The notes under the pieces: model-generated
Database searches by the model: none
Told to the model about the DNA's origin: nothing
The model's input: only the letters and a program-made list of their open reading frames with translations
Translations under genes and position numbers: made by a program
Assembly: GCF_016907955.1 (NCBI RefSeq)
Contig: NZ_JAFBCX010000004.1
Coordinates: 124,001-188,000, forward strand
Length of the DNA stretch: 64,000 nucleotides
Direction of reading: 5' to 3'
Origin: Lentzea nigeriaca
GTDB lineage: Bacteria; Actinomycetota; Actinomycetes; Mycobacteriales; Pseudonocardiaceae
Shown: positions 25,775 to 35,637 of the stretch, in pieces
Layout: the number at the start of each line of letters is the position of its first letter
How positions within the stretch are numbered: the stretch's first letter is position 1

Positions 25775-25978
25775 GCGCACTCCCTGTCAGACCGGACCAG
25801 TCACCAGTTTGTTCCCGAACGAGGATCTGGGGAAGGCAGGCATAACGAGCACGTTGCGAACCGTCTCGCGCGCACAGCCGTGTAACGGGTTGCACCCGGC
25901 AGGTCACCACCCGCGACCTGCGCTGTTGTCGGCCCGAGACGGCAAGACCCCGCCGTTACGGCTGGAGGAGAGGACATC

Positions 25979-28384
25979 ATGACCAGCACCGGACGTTGCG
26001 CCCTGTGCGCCGGCACGCTGCCTCCCGCCACCTCCGACCAGCGCAGGTCCTACTGCTCCAACGCCTGCCGCCAAAGGGCTTACCGCCGCCGCGCCGCCGC
26101 TTCCGCGCCTGCCACGGTGAGCAGGCAGAACCTGCGCGTGCTCTCGAACCTGCCCGCCGCGCGCGACACGTTCATCGGCCGCCAGCAGGAGCTCACGAAG
26201 ATCGACCAGCTGTTGCGCAGGCACCGTCTCGTTACGCTCGTGGGCAGTGCGGGTGCGGGTAAGACCCGGCTCGCGCTGGAGGCCGCCGGCCGGTTGCGGC
26301 GCGGCAGGACGGACCGGGTGCTGCTCGTCGAACTCGGCGAGGTCCGTGCTTCCCGGGACGTCATGCCGGCTGTCGCACACGCGCTCGGTGTCGTCGCGCA
26401 CGCGGACGAGCCGTTGTGCGACACGGTGCTGGAAACGCTCGTGAACATGAAGGTCGTCGTGGTCCTCGACAACTGCGAACACCTTCTCGACACGTGCGCC
26501 GAACTCGTCGACCTGTTGCTGAACCGCTGCCCCGGCGTCCGGGTGCTGGCGACGTCGCGTGAGGCGCTGTGGATCACGGGTGAGGTGAGCTTCCAGGTCG
26601 AGGGGCTGCCGGTGCCGTCGACCGACCGCGACCTCGTCACGACGGCGGCGCCGCGGTCCGAGGCCGTGAAGCTGTTCGTGGACCGGGCTCGCGAACGCAA
26701 GCCCGACTTCCGGCTGACGCCCTCGAACACCGCCGCGGTCGCCTTGCTGTGCGCACGACTGGAGGGCATGCCGCTCGCGATCGAGCTGGCGGCGCGGTGG
26801 GTGCAGCTGTTGCCCGTCACCGACATCTGCGACCGGATGGACGAGCCGCTGGAACTGCTGACGCTGGGATGCCGGAAGTCGCCCTCGCGGCAGCGATCAC
26901 TGCGCGAGGCGATCGACTGGAGCTACCAGCTGCTCGATTCGGACGAACAGTTCGCGTTGCGACGACTGTCGGTGTTCGACGGCGGCTTCGACCTGGTTGC
27001 GGCGGCTGAGGTTTGTTCGTCTGAGCGGTCCGCCGAGCCCGTGCTGGACGTGTTGTCGCGGTTGCAGGCCAAGTCGCTGCTGACGGCGATCCCCGGCACG
27101 ACCCGGTTCCGGCAGCTGGAGTCGGTTCGCTTGCACGCTCGGGAGAAGCTGGTCGCGGCGGGCGAGCTGGATGTCGCCTATGAGGCTTTGGCGCGGTGGT
27201 TCACCGACCTGTCGGACGTGCTGATCACGGCGCCGCTGTCGGTGCCGTTCGACGTGCAGGACAAGCTCGACAACCACGTCGACAGTCTGTTGGGGACCGT
27301 GGAGTGGGCTGCGGAGCGTGCGGACGAACGGTTGCTGCTGCTGACTTCCGCCCTGGCCGACTGCACGGCGCGGCGCGGGCTGCTCGGGCAGGCCCGCGTG
27401 ATGCTGCGGGACGCGTTGCGACGACCGTCCACCAGGGACGATTACCGGTGCGTTGCCCTGAACCACGCCGCCCGTTTCGCGGTAGAGCAAGGAGATCACG
27501 CCGAGGCTGTCGAGCTGTCCGGCGAGGCCTCCCGACTGGTGCGGCCGTTGGAGCATCCGGCGCTGGCGATGAGCTGCCGCAGCACACTGGCGGCCGTGCA
27601 GCAGTCTTCTGGCGAGTGGGAGGCTTCTGCGGAGAACAACACCGAATGCCTGCGCGTGGCCGAGTTGTTGGGAGAACCCCTCGCGCGTGCGACCTGTTTG
27701 GTGGACTTGGCTCGTACGGCGTTGTCTCTCGGCAAGCACGAACGGGCCGAGAAGGCTGTCATGAAGGCGTTGCCCATCTCGCGCGCATCCGGTGTTCCCG
27801 CGCGCATCGCCTCAGCGTTGAACACGCGCGGTGTCGTGGCGTTGGTGCAAGGCGACCTGGACGAGTCCACACACGCCTTCCAGGAGGCGTTGCAGATGGA
27901 CGGCATCAATCCATTGACCGCACCTGACGCCCTCGAAGGGTTGGCCGTCGTGGCGTTGATGCGCGGTCAGGCCGAGCGCGCGCTTAGGCTTGAGGCGACC
28001 GGACGTGCTTTGCGACGGTCCGTCGGAGTCGTGCCGGATCCGTTCTGGGCAGGGAAGGTCGCTGGGGCCATGCGCACCGCACGGCTGATGTTGTCCGCCG
28101 CACGCGCGGAAGCTGCTGCCACGCCGTTGACCGCCGCGGAAACCGAGGCCTTCATCCACGACGAGGTGTGGCTCGACCGCACCGCTGCCGACGACTCGTT
28201 GGACGACGGCGAGCGACGGGTGATCGCGTTGCTGGCCACCGGACTCACCAACCAGCAGATCGCGAACCGGCTGGGGGTGTCGGTGCGGACGGTGGCCTCC
28301 CGGCTGCAGCGGCTGCGGGACAAGCTTGGGCTGCAGAGCCGGGAGGACATCGCGGCCTGGGGAGCCGAACGTGCCATCGGCTGA
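25979..28384 (+). CDS. LuxR-type STAND regulator with N-terminal zinc finger
   Basis: The 801-residue protein combines three parts. Residues 1-40 form a small zinc ribbon with Cys7, Cys10, Cys26 and Cys30 followed by a basic RQRAYRRRAA stretch. Residues 60-400 are an NB-ARC-like NTPase: GSAGAGKTRLALEAA is the P-loop, VVVVLDNCEHLLD the Walker B and MPLAIELAARW the GLPL motif. TPR-like repeats come next. Residues 735-800 are a LuxR/GerE helix-turn-helix (VIALLATGLTNQQIANRLGV, then VASRLQRLRDKL). A strong GGAGGAGAGG ribosome-binding site precedes the ATG. Large STAND LuxR proteins are usual pathway activators; the zinc finger is the unusual part. Confidence 0.92.
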   Translation: MTSTGRCALCAGTLPPATSDQRRSYCSNACRQRAYRRRAAASAPATVSRQNLRVLSNLPAARDTFIGRQQELTKIDQLLRRHRLVTLVGSAGAGKTRLALEAAGRLRRGRTDRVLLVELGEVRASRDVMPAVAHALGVVAHADEPLCDTVLETLVNMKVVVVLDNCEHLLDTCAELVDLLLNRCPGVRVLATSREALWITGEVSFQVEGLPVPSTDRDLVTTAAPRSEAVKLFVDRARERKPDFRLTPSNTAAVALLCARLEGMPLAIELAARWVQLLPVTDICDRMDEPLELLTLGCRKSPSRQRSLREAIDWSYQLLDSDEQFALRRLSVFDGGFDLVAAAEVCSSERSAEPVLDVLSRLQAKSLLTAIPGTTRFRQLESVRLHAREKLVAAGELDVAYEALARWFTDLSDVLITAPLSVPFDVQDKLDNHVDSLLGTVEWAAERADERLLLLTSALADCTARRGLLGQARVMLRDALRRPSTRDDYRCVALNHAARFAVEQGDHAEAVELSGEASRLVRPLEHPALAMSCRSTLAAVQQSSGEWEASAENNTECLRVAELLGEPLARATCLVDLARTALSLGKHERAEKAVMKALPISRASGVPARIASALNTRGVVALVQGDLDESTHAFQEALQMDGINPLTAPDALEGLAVVALMRGQAERALRLEATGRALRRSVGVVPDPFWAGKVAGAMRTARLMLSAARAEAAATPLTAAETEAFIHDEVWLDRTAADDSLDDGERRVIALLATGLTNQQIANRLGVSVRTVASRLQRLRDKLGLQSREDIAAWGAERAIG

Positions 28385-28414
28385 CCGTGAAAACGTTTAC
28401 TCACAGTTGACAGT

Positions 28415-29194
28415 TCAGGCGCGCACGTGCAGCCCGAAACCCGTGCGCCCCTTGGGCTCCAGCCCCTCCTTCAGCTGCAACGAGGGGATCTCGTAATCGC
28501 CGAAGTTCTGTCGCCGGAACGGGATCGGCTCGGTCGACTCCAGCGTGAGCAGCCGCTGCTCCCACGCCTTGGCGACGTCCGCGTAGTCCTCGCCGGTCAT
28601 CCGGTCGACCCCGTACAGCAGGAACGGCGGCAACGCCTCGATGCCGGGGTAGTAGAGGATGCCGTGGTGGATCGGGAACAGCAGATCCTCGATGGGCCCG
28701 TTGATCCCGCGCGCGGAGTAGTGCGACTCCGGCCCACCCAACGTCACCGAGAGCAGCGCCTTCTTGCCGGCGAGCGTGCCTTCGCCGTAGCGCTCGCCGT
28801 ACTTGGTGTCGCTGTGCTCGCCGACGCCGTACGCGAAGCGGTAGGTGAACACCCGGTCGACCCAGCCCTTCAGGATCGCGGGCATCGAGTACCACCACAG
28901 CGGGAACTGGAAGATGATCGTGTCGGCCCACAGCAGTTTCTCCTGCTCGGCGGCGACGTCCGGGGTGAGCGTCCCGCTGTCGAACGCCCGGCCGGAGTCC
29001 AGGGCCACCTTCAGCCGGCTGGAGGCGTCGAGACCGTAGTCCGCGGCGTCCACCACCGCCTTCCAGTTCATCGCGTACAGGTCGCTCACCCGCACCTCGT
29101 GCCCCGCACCCTCCAATGTGGACACGGCGAGGTCCTTCAGCGAGCCGTTGAGCGACTTGGGCTCCGGGTGGGCGTAGACGATCAGCGTCTTCAC
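28415..29194 (-). CDS. NAD(P)H dehydrogenase (quinone), flavodoxin-like fold
   Basis: The 259-residue protein fits the KefF/MdaB/NQO1-type family. LIVYAHPEPKSLNGSL at the N-terminus binds the flavin phosphate, and FQFPLWWYSMPAILKGW is the conserved active-site segment. GKKALLSVTLGG is the third motif. It should reduce quinones by two electrons with NAD(P)H. The GTG start is supported by AAGGAG five bases upstream. It is divergent from an XRE regulator that starts 125 bases away, which is a likely controller. Confidence 0.92.
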   Translation of the reverse strand: MKTLIVYAHPEPKSLNGSLKDLAVSTLEGAGHEVRVSDLYAMNWKAVVDAADYGLDASSRLKVALDSGRAFDSGTLTPDVAAEQEKLLWADTIIFQFPLWWYSMPAILKGWVDRVFTYRFAYGVGEHSDTKYGERYGEGTLAGKKALLSVTLGGPESHYSARGINGPIEDLLFPIHHGILYYPGIEALPPFLLYGVDRMTGEDYADVAKAWEQRLLTLESTEPIPFRRQNFGDYEIPSLQLKEGLEPKGRTGFGLHVRA

Positions 29195-29318
29195 GGGAAC
29201 TCCTTCGGATCAGGTGTTCGGAGATCATGGGCGCTCCCTCGTGCGGCGTTCAGGGCCTGGACTTCCTGGTACTGGCAGGACCACCCTGTTCGGCGTTCTG
29301 GCGGCCATACTGGAGGCC

Positions 29319-30152
29319 GTGGACGATCTGGCGGGCTTCCTGCGAATCCGGCGTTCCCGAGTCGACCCGGCCTCCGTGGGCATTCCCACCGAGAGGCACC
29401 GCCGGGTCTCGGGCCTGCGCCGCGAGGAGGTCGCGCACCTGTCCGGCGTGAGCGTCGACTACTACGTGCGTCTGGAGCAGGGCCGCGCGACCCAGCCCTC
29501 CGAGCAGGTCCTGGACGCACTCGCCCGCGTCCTGGGCCTCGACGAGACCGAACGCGAGCACCTCCACCGGCTGGCCAGGCAACGCCGCCGCACCGCGAAG
29601 GCACCGAGCGGGCGGATCCGCCCGGAGCTGCTGCGCGTCCTCGACCTGGTGACCGGCGCACCGGCGGTGATCATGAACCACCGCCTCGACGTGCTCGCAG
29701 GCAACCGCCTCGCCGGACTCCTCTACAGCGCGCCGTTGCCGGGGCTGAACATCGCCCGGCACATCTTCGTGCAGGAGCCCGGGCTGTACGCCGAGTGGGA
29801 GAAGTGCACGCTCGACGTGGTGGGACATCTGCGGCTGGCGGCGGGCAAGTACCCGGACGACCCGCGGCTGGCCTCGCTCATCGGCGAGCTGTCGATGGGC
29901 AGTGAGCGGTTCCGGCGCCTTTGGGCTCGCGCGGACGTGCGGGCGCGTGCGCATGGGCGCAAGACGTATCGGCACCCGTTGGTCGGGGTGTTGGAGCTGC
30001 ACCAGGAGAACTTCTCGTTGCCCGACGAGTCGGGGATGGAGCTGCTGGTGTTGTCGGCGGCTCCCGGCAGTCCGGCCGAGGACGGACTACGCCTGCTCGC
30101 GAGCCTTGACAGCGCGGAGGAACGCGGACCACGCGTCAGCGCTGAGCTCTAG
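29319..30152 (+). CDS. XRE family regulator with MmyB-type ligand domain
   Basis: The 277-residue protein has an N-terminal helix-turn-helix (HRRVSGLRREEVAHLSGVSV, then YYVRLEQGR) and the MmyB-like C-terminal domain (VIMNHRLDVLAGNRLAGLL, then HPLVGVLELHQENF). Members bind fatty-acid-like ligands in solved structures and control neighbouring oxidoreductases. The GTG at 29319 starts just before the conserved region, and CATACT ends eight bases upstream, fitting a leaderless message. A longer frame exists upstream but has no support. It probably regulates the divergent quinone reductase. Confidence 0.9.
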   Translation: MDDLAGFLRIRRSRVDPASVGIPTERHRRVSGLRREEVAHLSGVSVDYYVRLEQGRATQPSEQVLDALARVLGLDETEREHLHRLARQRRRTAKAPSGRIRPELLRVLDLVTGAPAVIMNHRLDVLAGNRLAGLLYSAPLPGLNIARHIFVQEPGLYAEWEKCTLDVVGHLRLAAGKYPDDPRLASLIGELSMGSERFRRLWARADVRARAHGRKTYRHPLVGVLELHQENFSLPDESGMELLVLSAAPGSPAEDGLRLLASLDSAEERGPRVSAEL

Positions 30153-30352
30153 TGGAGCGTCGCGGCTTGGTTGTGCTCCGTTGAGTCCGGCAGGGGGCTG
30201 GGCGGTCTTGTGCTCATCACCGAAGCCCGGATGGTCGCGCTCTCATGCACGTCGCTGCCGAGATGGCGGTAGAGAAATGCTGACGCAAACGTCCTTGCTG
30301 ATCATCCCAACTGCTCCCAACCGTGCAGGTGGCAGCCAGGAGAGCGCGATCT
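30153..30352. other. Spacer with decayed sequence
   Basis: This 200-bp stretch follows the XRE gene. I see no intact gene. It may hold the scrambled 3' continuation of the truncated regulator at 30353-30496, since the minus strand stays open in shifted frames, but no domain can be recognised. Confidence 0.4.
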
Positions 30353-30496
30353 TCATGATCGAAGCGCGGCTGCCTGCCGGAATCCGCAGTCGATCTTCTC
30401 GCAGATCTCGCTCGCGGTCATACCGGTGGCGGACACCGCGGTTCGCACCGCATCACCGAACTCACGGCCGCGCGCCGTGGAGAAACGCTTTGGCAT
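30353..30496 (-). pseudogene. Truncated XRE/DUF5753-type regulator
   Basis: A minus-strand frame of 47 codons starts MPKRFSTARGREFGDAVRTA and continues with GMTASEICEKIDCGFRQ. This is the usual N-terminus of the abundant actinobacterial XRE regulators of about 280 residues. It stops in the middle of the helix-turn-helix region. No continuation of the DNA-binding or ligand domain follows in any frame. I read it as a dead remnant, although a very short product cannot be excluded. Confidence 0.55.
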
Positions 30497-30661
30497 GGAA
30501 CGAAGTTAGGGCCGACCGTCCTCTTTGTGCAGTCAGCGACAGGAAACTCAACCCGAAGAGGCGTCGTCTCGGAACGCCTCCAATCGTCAACGTTGTAGAC
30601 CGAAACTGGACAACCGCTGTCCTGGAACCGTTTCCGGGCTACTCCGTTCGAGTGCCGGCAG

Positions 30662-30702
30662 AGGTCTAGACCTTGACCGTTGAGTGGTCTGGACCACATC
30701 GT
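30662..30702 (+). promoter_or_regulatory. Chitinase promoter with two DasR-type (dre) sites
   Basis: AGGTCTAGACCT, a perfect palindrome, lies at 30662-30673, and AGTGGTCTGGACCACA lies at 30683-30698. Both fit the dre consensus built on TGGTCTAGACCA, the operator of the GlcNAc-responsive repressor DasR. Their centres are 23 bp apart, about two helical turns. A possible promoter is TTGACC (30673-30678) with CATCGT (30697-30702), 18 bp apart, so the second site lies inside the promoter. This matches Streptomyces chitinase promoters. Confidence 0.8.
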
Positions 30703-30730
30703 TCCGGTACCCCTGCGACTGAGGAGACCG

Positions 30731-32353
<1,623 letters not shown>

Positions 32354-32370
32354 TTCTTCACAACGCCGGG

Positions 32371-32400
32371 AGGGGAGCTGGGTCGCCCAGCTCCCCTTTT
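32371..32400 (+). terminator. Rho-independent terminator of the chitinase gene
   Basis: AGGGGAGCTGGG (32371-32382) and CCCAGCTCCCCT (32386-32397) form a perfect 12-bp stem with a 3-base loop. TTTT at the 3' side completes a textbook intrinsic terminator, 18 bases after the stop codon. Confidence 0.92.
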
Positions 32401-32405
32401 GTGTT

Positions 32406-32612
32406 CGGCAGAAAACCTCGTTCACCAGCTTGAGGTACCCGTCACCGGGATCGCCGCCGTTCGCGGCCTGACCGATACCTCCAACCGCTTCCCGGACGTA
32501 CCGATCATCATCGCGCCGCAGCCGGGGATCGAGCCGCCGAAGCCGGTGCCGCGGAAGCGACACCGGCCGTGGCGAGCAGGGTGGCCGCGGTGAGTGCGGC
32601 CACCAGCTTCAT
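32406..32612 (-). pseudogene. Decayed serine hydrolase copy (signal peptide joined to C-terminus)
   Basis: On the minus strand an ATG at 32612 begins a signal peptide, MKLVAALTAATLLATAGVAS, very like that of the intact hydrolase just upstream. It runs directly into GSIPGCG and KRLEVSV, which match the C-terminal GGIPGYS and KRLEMSA of that enzyme. A second frame ends in DGYLKLVNEVFC, matching its end HNAILNGVFC. The catalytic body is missing, so this is a deletion remnant of a tandem paralogue. The ATG lies two bases after the stop of the intact gene. Confidence 0.65.
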
Positions 32613-32614
32613 CT

Positions 32615-33703
32615 TCAGCAGAAAACCCCGTTGAGAATGGCGTTGTGGGCCGGACCGGAGTCGCCGCCCGCCGGTGCGCTGGTGGCGGACATCTCCAGGC
32701 GCTTCTTGTTGTCCGGCGTGGTCAGCAGCTCCGTCGAGTAGCCGGGGATGCCGCCGCCGTGCCCGACGACCTTGGTGCCGCACGGCAGGGTCTGCACGAC
32801 CAGGCCGAGGCCGTAGTCCGGGCTGACCACCGTGGTCTTGACGAGCTCCTGCTGCTGCGCGGGCTTGAGCAGTTTGCCGCTCGTCAACGCCACGATGAAC
32901 GTGTCGAGGTCGCGGGTCGTGGAGATCATCTCACCGGCGGACCACGCCACCGACGGGTTGATCCGGGTGATGTCGGACGGCTTGCCGTTCACCGGCCAGT
33001 AGCCGTGCGCGTGCGGGCCGTTGATGTTCGGGTTGTCGCCAGGCACCTCGGTTGCGTTGAGGTGCAACGGCTTCAGGATCCGCTGTTCGACGGCCTTCTC
33101 GTACGGCCTGCCCGTCAGCTTCTCGACGAGCAGGCCCGCGACGATGTAGTTGGTGTTGGAGTAGCTCCACTTCGTGCCGGGCGGGAAGTCGAGCGGCTTG
33201 CTGGTGGCGATGGCCAGCAGCTCCTTCGGCTCCCAGTGCTTGTAGCGGATCTTCTCGAACTCGTCGGGCGTGAGCGGCAACGCGTTGGTGTAGTTGAAGA
33301 GGCCGCTGGTGTGCTGCATGACCTGCCGCACGGTGATCTGCTTGTCGATCAGGCCGGGCAGGTAGCGGTCGACCGGTGCGTCCAGGTCGACCTTGCCCTC
33401 GCCCGCGAGCTGCAGCAGGACCGTCGACACGAAGGTCTTGGTGATGCTGCCGATGCGGAACCGGCCGTCGAGCGGCACCGGCCTGTCGCTGTCGAGTTCG
33501 GCCTTGCCCGAACGGGCGGTGAAGCGCTGCCGCCCGTCCGTCACGCGTGCCTGGACGCCGAGCGCTCCCCCGCCCGACGTCAGCTGGTCCATCGCCTTCT
33601 GGATGACGTCGCGGTCGGCGCTCGTGTCGGCCGACGCGACGCCCGCGGTGGTCACGGCCAGCAGGCTTGCTGCGGTCACTGTGGCTACCAATCGAATCCC
33701 CAT
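32615..33703 (-). CDS. Secreted serine hydrolase (class C beta-lactamase/D-Ala-D-Ala carboxypeptidase family)
   Basis: The 362-residue precursor has a signal peptide (MGIRLVATVTAASLLAVTTA, cleavage near ASA). The serine beta-lactamase-like fold is shown by IGSITKTF (SxxK), WSYSNTNY (YxN) and VVGHGGGIPG (HxG). RQVMQHTSGL is also typical. It is more likely a D,D-peptidase or esterase than a true beta-lactamase. GGAAGGG eight bases before the ATG at 33703 fixes the start. Decayed copies of the same family flank it on both sides, evidence of local tandem duplication and loss. Confidence 0.9.
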   Translation of the reverse strand: MGIRLVATVTAASLLAVTTAGVASADTSADRDVIQKAMDQLTSGGGALGVQARVTDGRQRFTARSGKAELDSDRPVPLDGRFRIGSITKTFVSTVLLQLAGEGKVDLDAPVDRYLPGLIDKQITVRQVMQHTSGLFNYTNALPLTPDEFEKIRYKHWEPKELLAIATSKPLDFPPGTKWSYSNTNYIVAGLLVEKLTGRPYEKAVEQRILKPLHLNATEVPGDNPNINGPHAHGYWPVNGKPSDITRINPSVAWSAGEMISTTRDLDTFIVALTSGKLLKPAQQQELVKTTVVSPDYGLGLVVQTLPCGTKVVGHGGGIPGYSTELLTTPDNKKRLEMSATSAPAGGDSGPAHNAILNGVFC

Positions 33704-33780
33704 GACACCAACCCTTCCGCCGCGGGGCCGAGGGCGCATCGGCCTGAGGGCTGACGCTGCCTCAGGGATGTCCCCTGCTC

Positions 33781-33980
33781 CTAACAGAAGATCTCGTTGA
33801 CGACCTTGTCGTGTGGCCGACGATCGTGGTACCGCACGACACCGTCCGGACGAGAACCGTTCGAGGTCGTGCGCGGTCGTGCGTGGTCGAGATGATGTCG
33901 CCGTCCGCCCAGAAGACCGACGGGTTCCAGCGGGTGATGTCGACGGACTTGCCGTCCACGAGGCCGTACGCGTGGCGGCA
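33781..33980 (-). pseudogene. Remnant of a second serine hydrolase paralogue
   Basis: On the minus strand DGKSVDITRWNPSVFWADG and DIISTTHD match NGKPSDITRINPSVAWSAG and EMISTTRD of the neighbouring hydrolase. CGTTIVGH then matches CGTKVVGH. A shifted frame ends HDKVVNEIFC followed by TAG, matching its C-terminal HNAILNGVFC. The N-terminal two thirds are missing and there is at least one frameshift and an internal deletion. Confidence 0.7.
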
Positions 33981-33992
33981 TTCAAGATGCCG

Positions 33993-35273
33993 TCAGTAGG
34001 GCTTCCGCGCCGCTTTCATGGCCGAAACGAGCATGGACCGCACTTTCGGCCAATGCACGTCCTGCTGACACGAGTAGGCGGGGAAGAAGCCGCCGCATGT
34101 CCCCGTGCTCGTGCCGATCTCCCACACGAAGCTGGGCACGCCCAGGTCCTCGTACACCCAGTCGTCCGTGGCGCCGGACGCGTTGTACAGCAGCTCGCCC
34201 GGCTGACCCGCCCGGAATCCCGACAGCGCGGCCATGTCCTGCGCCATCCTGCGCAGCGCCGCGTCGTTGCCGGTCTTCTGCGTGCTCCAGCCCCACGGGA
34301 ACAGCACGAAGTTGCCGTAGCTGTGCATGGAGATCACGGCGCCCGTGGTGTCGGCTGAAGCGGCGGCGGTGTCACCAGGCGCTCGGGTGTCGCGGTACAG
34401 CTTGCGCCACAACGACTCCAGCGCCCGCGTCTCCACCTCGGAGTCGGCGCGCGCCCCGCCGTAGACCTCGCTGCACTTGTTCGTGGACGTACCGACCTCG
34501 CCCCAGTGCGAGCCCGCGTTGCGGTTCAGGTCGACGCCGCGCTGGCCGGACGAGCAGGTGCCGTTGGCGTTCTTGCGGTGCGGCACCGGGGAGTCGCCGC
34601 CGGACTCGACGATCTCGACGCCGTCGGGGTTGGCGATCGGCACGACCCAGACCTCGGTCGAGCCGAGCATCGCGGCGAGATCAGGGGCGCTGACCAGGTC
34701 GTCGATGAAACGCCACGCCATGTCGCCGGTGGTGATTTCGCGCGCGTGGAGTTGTCCCATCACGAACAGGCGCGGTTTCGGCGCGGCGGGCGTCAATGCG
34801 CAGTCACCTGGGCTTTTCCGCGTGATGCAGATGGCTTTCAGGTCATATCCGCCATTGCCCTGGGTCTTGCGCCACGAGTCGCCGTAGTCGACGACGGTGG
34901 CGAGTTCGGGATGGGCCTCGGCCACCTCGTCGAGATGAGCGATATGCGCGGTGACGGTCCGGTAGCCGCCGAAGTACGTCGAATCGCCGAGAGAACGCGG
35001 AGCCCATTGAGACGGAGGCATCACCGTCTCAATAGCGGGCTGGAAGCCGTCCGAACGAAGCTTGTCGGCGGTGCGCGCGTCGCCCACCACGAACAGATCC
35101 GCGCCGTCCCGCTGCTCCAGGACGTCGTAGCCGAGACCGAGCAGTCGTTGCGCGGAGGATCCCAGCGGAGCGGGCACACGCAGCACAAACGTCGACTGTG
35201 GACCGTCCGCCGGCGCCGGCGAGGGACTCAGGAGGAGGCCGAGACAGGCGAGCAGGGCCAGTGCGATCCGCAT
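33993..35273 (-). CDS. Secreted M14 family zinc carboxypeptidase
   Basis: The 426-residue precursor starts with a signal peptide (MRIALALLACLGLLLSPSPA, cleavage before DGPQ). The M14 domain has the zinc motif GQLHAREITTGD (HxxE), the third ligand in ISMHSYGNFVLFP and the catalytic Glu in PSFVWEIGT. GVDLNRNAGSHWG is the conserved substrate-binding stretch. It should release C-terminal residues from extracellular peptides. The ATG at 35273 begins the signal peptide; no strong ribosome-binding site is visible and a GTG at 35306 would lengthen the N-terminus. It is divergent from the 38-residue peptide gene. Confidence 0.92.
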   Translation of the reverse strand: MRIALALLACLGLLLSPSPAPADGPQSTFVLRVPAPLGSSAQRLLGLGYDVLEQRDGADLFVVGDARTADKLRSDGFQPAIETVMPPSQWAPRSLGDSTYFGGYRTVTAHIAHLDEVAEAHPELATVVDYGDSWRKTQGNGGYDLKAICITRKSPGDCALTPAAPKPRLFVMGQLHAREITTGDMAWRFIDDLVSAPDLAAMLGSTEVWVVPIANPDGVEIVESGGDSPVPHRKNANGTCSSGQRGVDLNRNAGSHWGEVGTSTNKCSEVYGGARADSEVETRALESLWRKLYRDTRAPGDTAAASADTTGAVISMHSYGNFVLFPWGWSTQKTGNDAALRRMAQDMAALSGFRAGQPGELLYNASGATDDWVYEDLGVPSFVWEIGTSTGTCGGFFPAYSCQQDVHWPKVRSMLVSAMKAARKPY

Positions 35274-35383
35274 GATCAACGATGATCGACTGTTCGTGTG
35301 AGTCACGCCAGTCCGTTCGACCGACCGGATGATTACCGCCCGGTGCTTGGGACTCCGAATCCGCCCACTTGGCGCAATGTGAC

Positions 35384-35402
35384 GTAAATCAATAGGATTT
35401 AC
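35384..35402. promoter_or_regulatory. Inverted repeat upstream of the small peptide gene
   Basis: GTAAATC (35384-35390) and GATTTAC (35396-35402) are perfect inverted repeats with a 5-base spacer, in an unusually AT-rich island between the divergent M14 and small-peptide genes. It looks like an operator for a dimeric regulator. No regulator gene is adjacent. Confidence 0.5.
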
Positions 35403-35501
35403 ACCAGCATCGCAGCGGTTATTGTGCTGACAAGCCGAAACCGACTCGACGAACAGCGAGGTCCGCGCGCAAGTCCTGGGAAGAAAACGGGAGTGCTCAC
35501 C

Positions 35502-35618
35502 ATGGATCATCTCTACAACGCCAACGTCACCGAGATCTCCCTTTCCTTCCCGTGGCGCGGTTCCCTCACGGACGACGACGAGGGGTTGGAGCCGACCATC
35601 GTTCGCAGCATGGACTGA
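35502..35618 (+). CDS. Small peptide of 38 residues, unknown function
   Basis: The frame starts MDHLYNANVTEISLSFPWRG and ends in the acidic DDDEGLEP followed by TIVRSMD. It has no cysteine and no signal peptide. GGGAG eight bases before the ATG at 35502 is a good ribosome-binding site, and third positions are GC-rich as in real genes. The stop lies 19 bases before the ATG of an alpha/beta hydrolase, so the two are probably co-transcribed. It could be a precursor of a ribosomally made peptide, a small regulator or a leader. I do not recognise a family. A longer in-frame start at 35424 has no support. Confidence 0.55.
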   Translation: MDHLYNANVTEISLSFPWRGSLTDDDEGLEPTIVRSMD

Positions 35619-35637
35619 CGAAACCCGGGGGTCCCCC

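Noticed and set aside
32615-33703. True beta-lactamase (antibiotic resistance)
   Set aside because: SxxK, YxN and HxG motifs are shared with D,D-peptidases and esterases. The sequence does not show features that would single out a lactamase.
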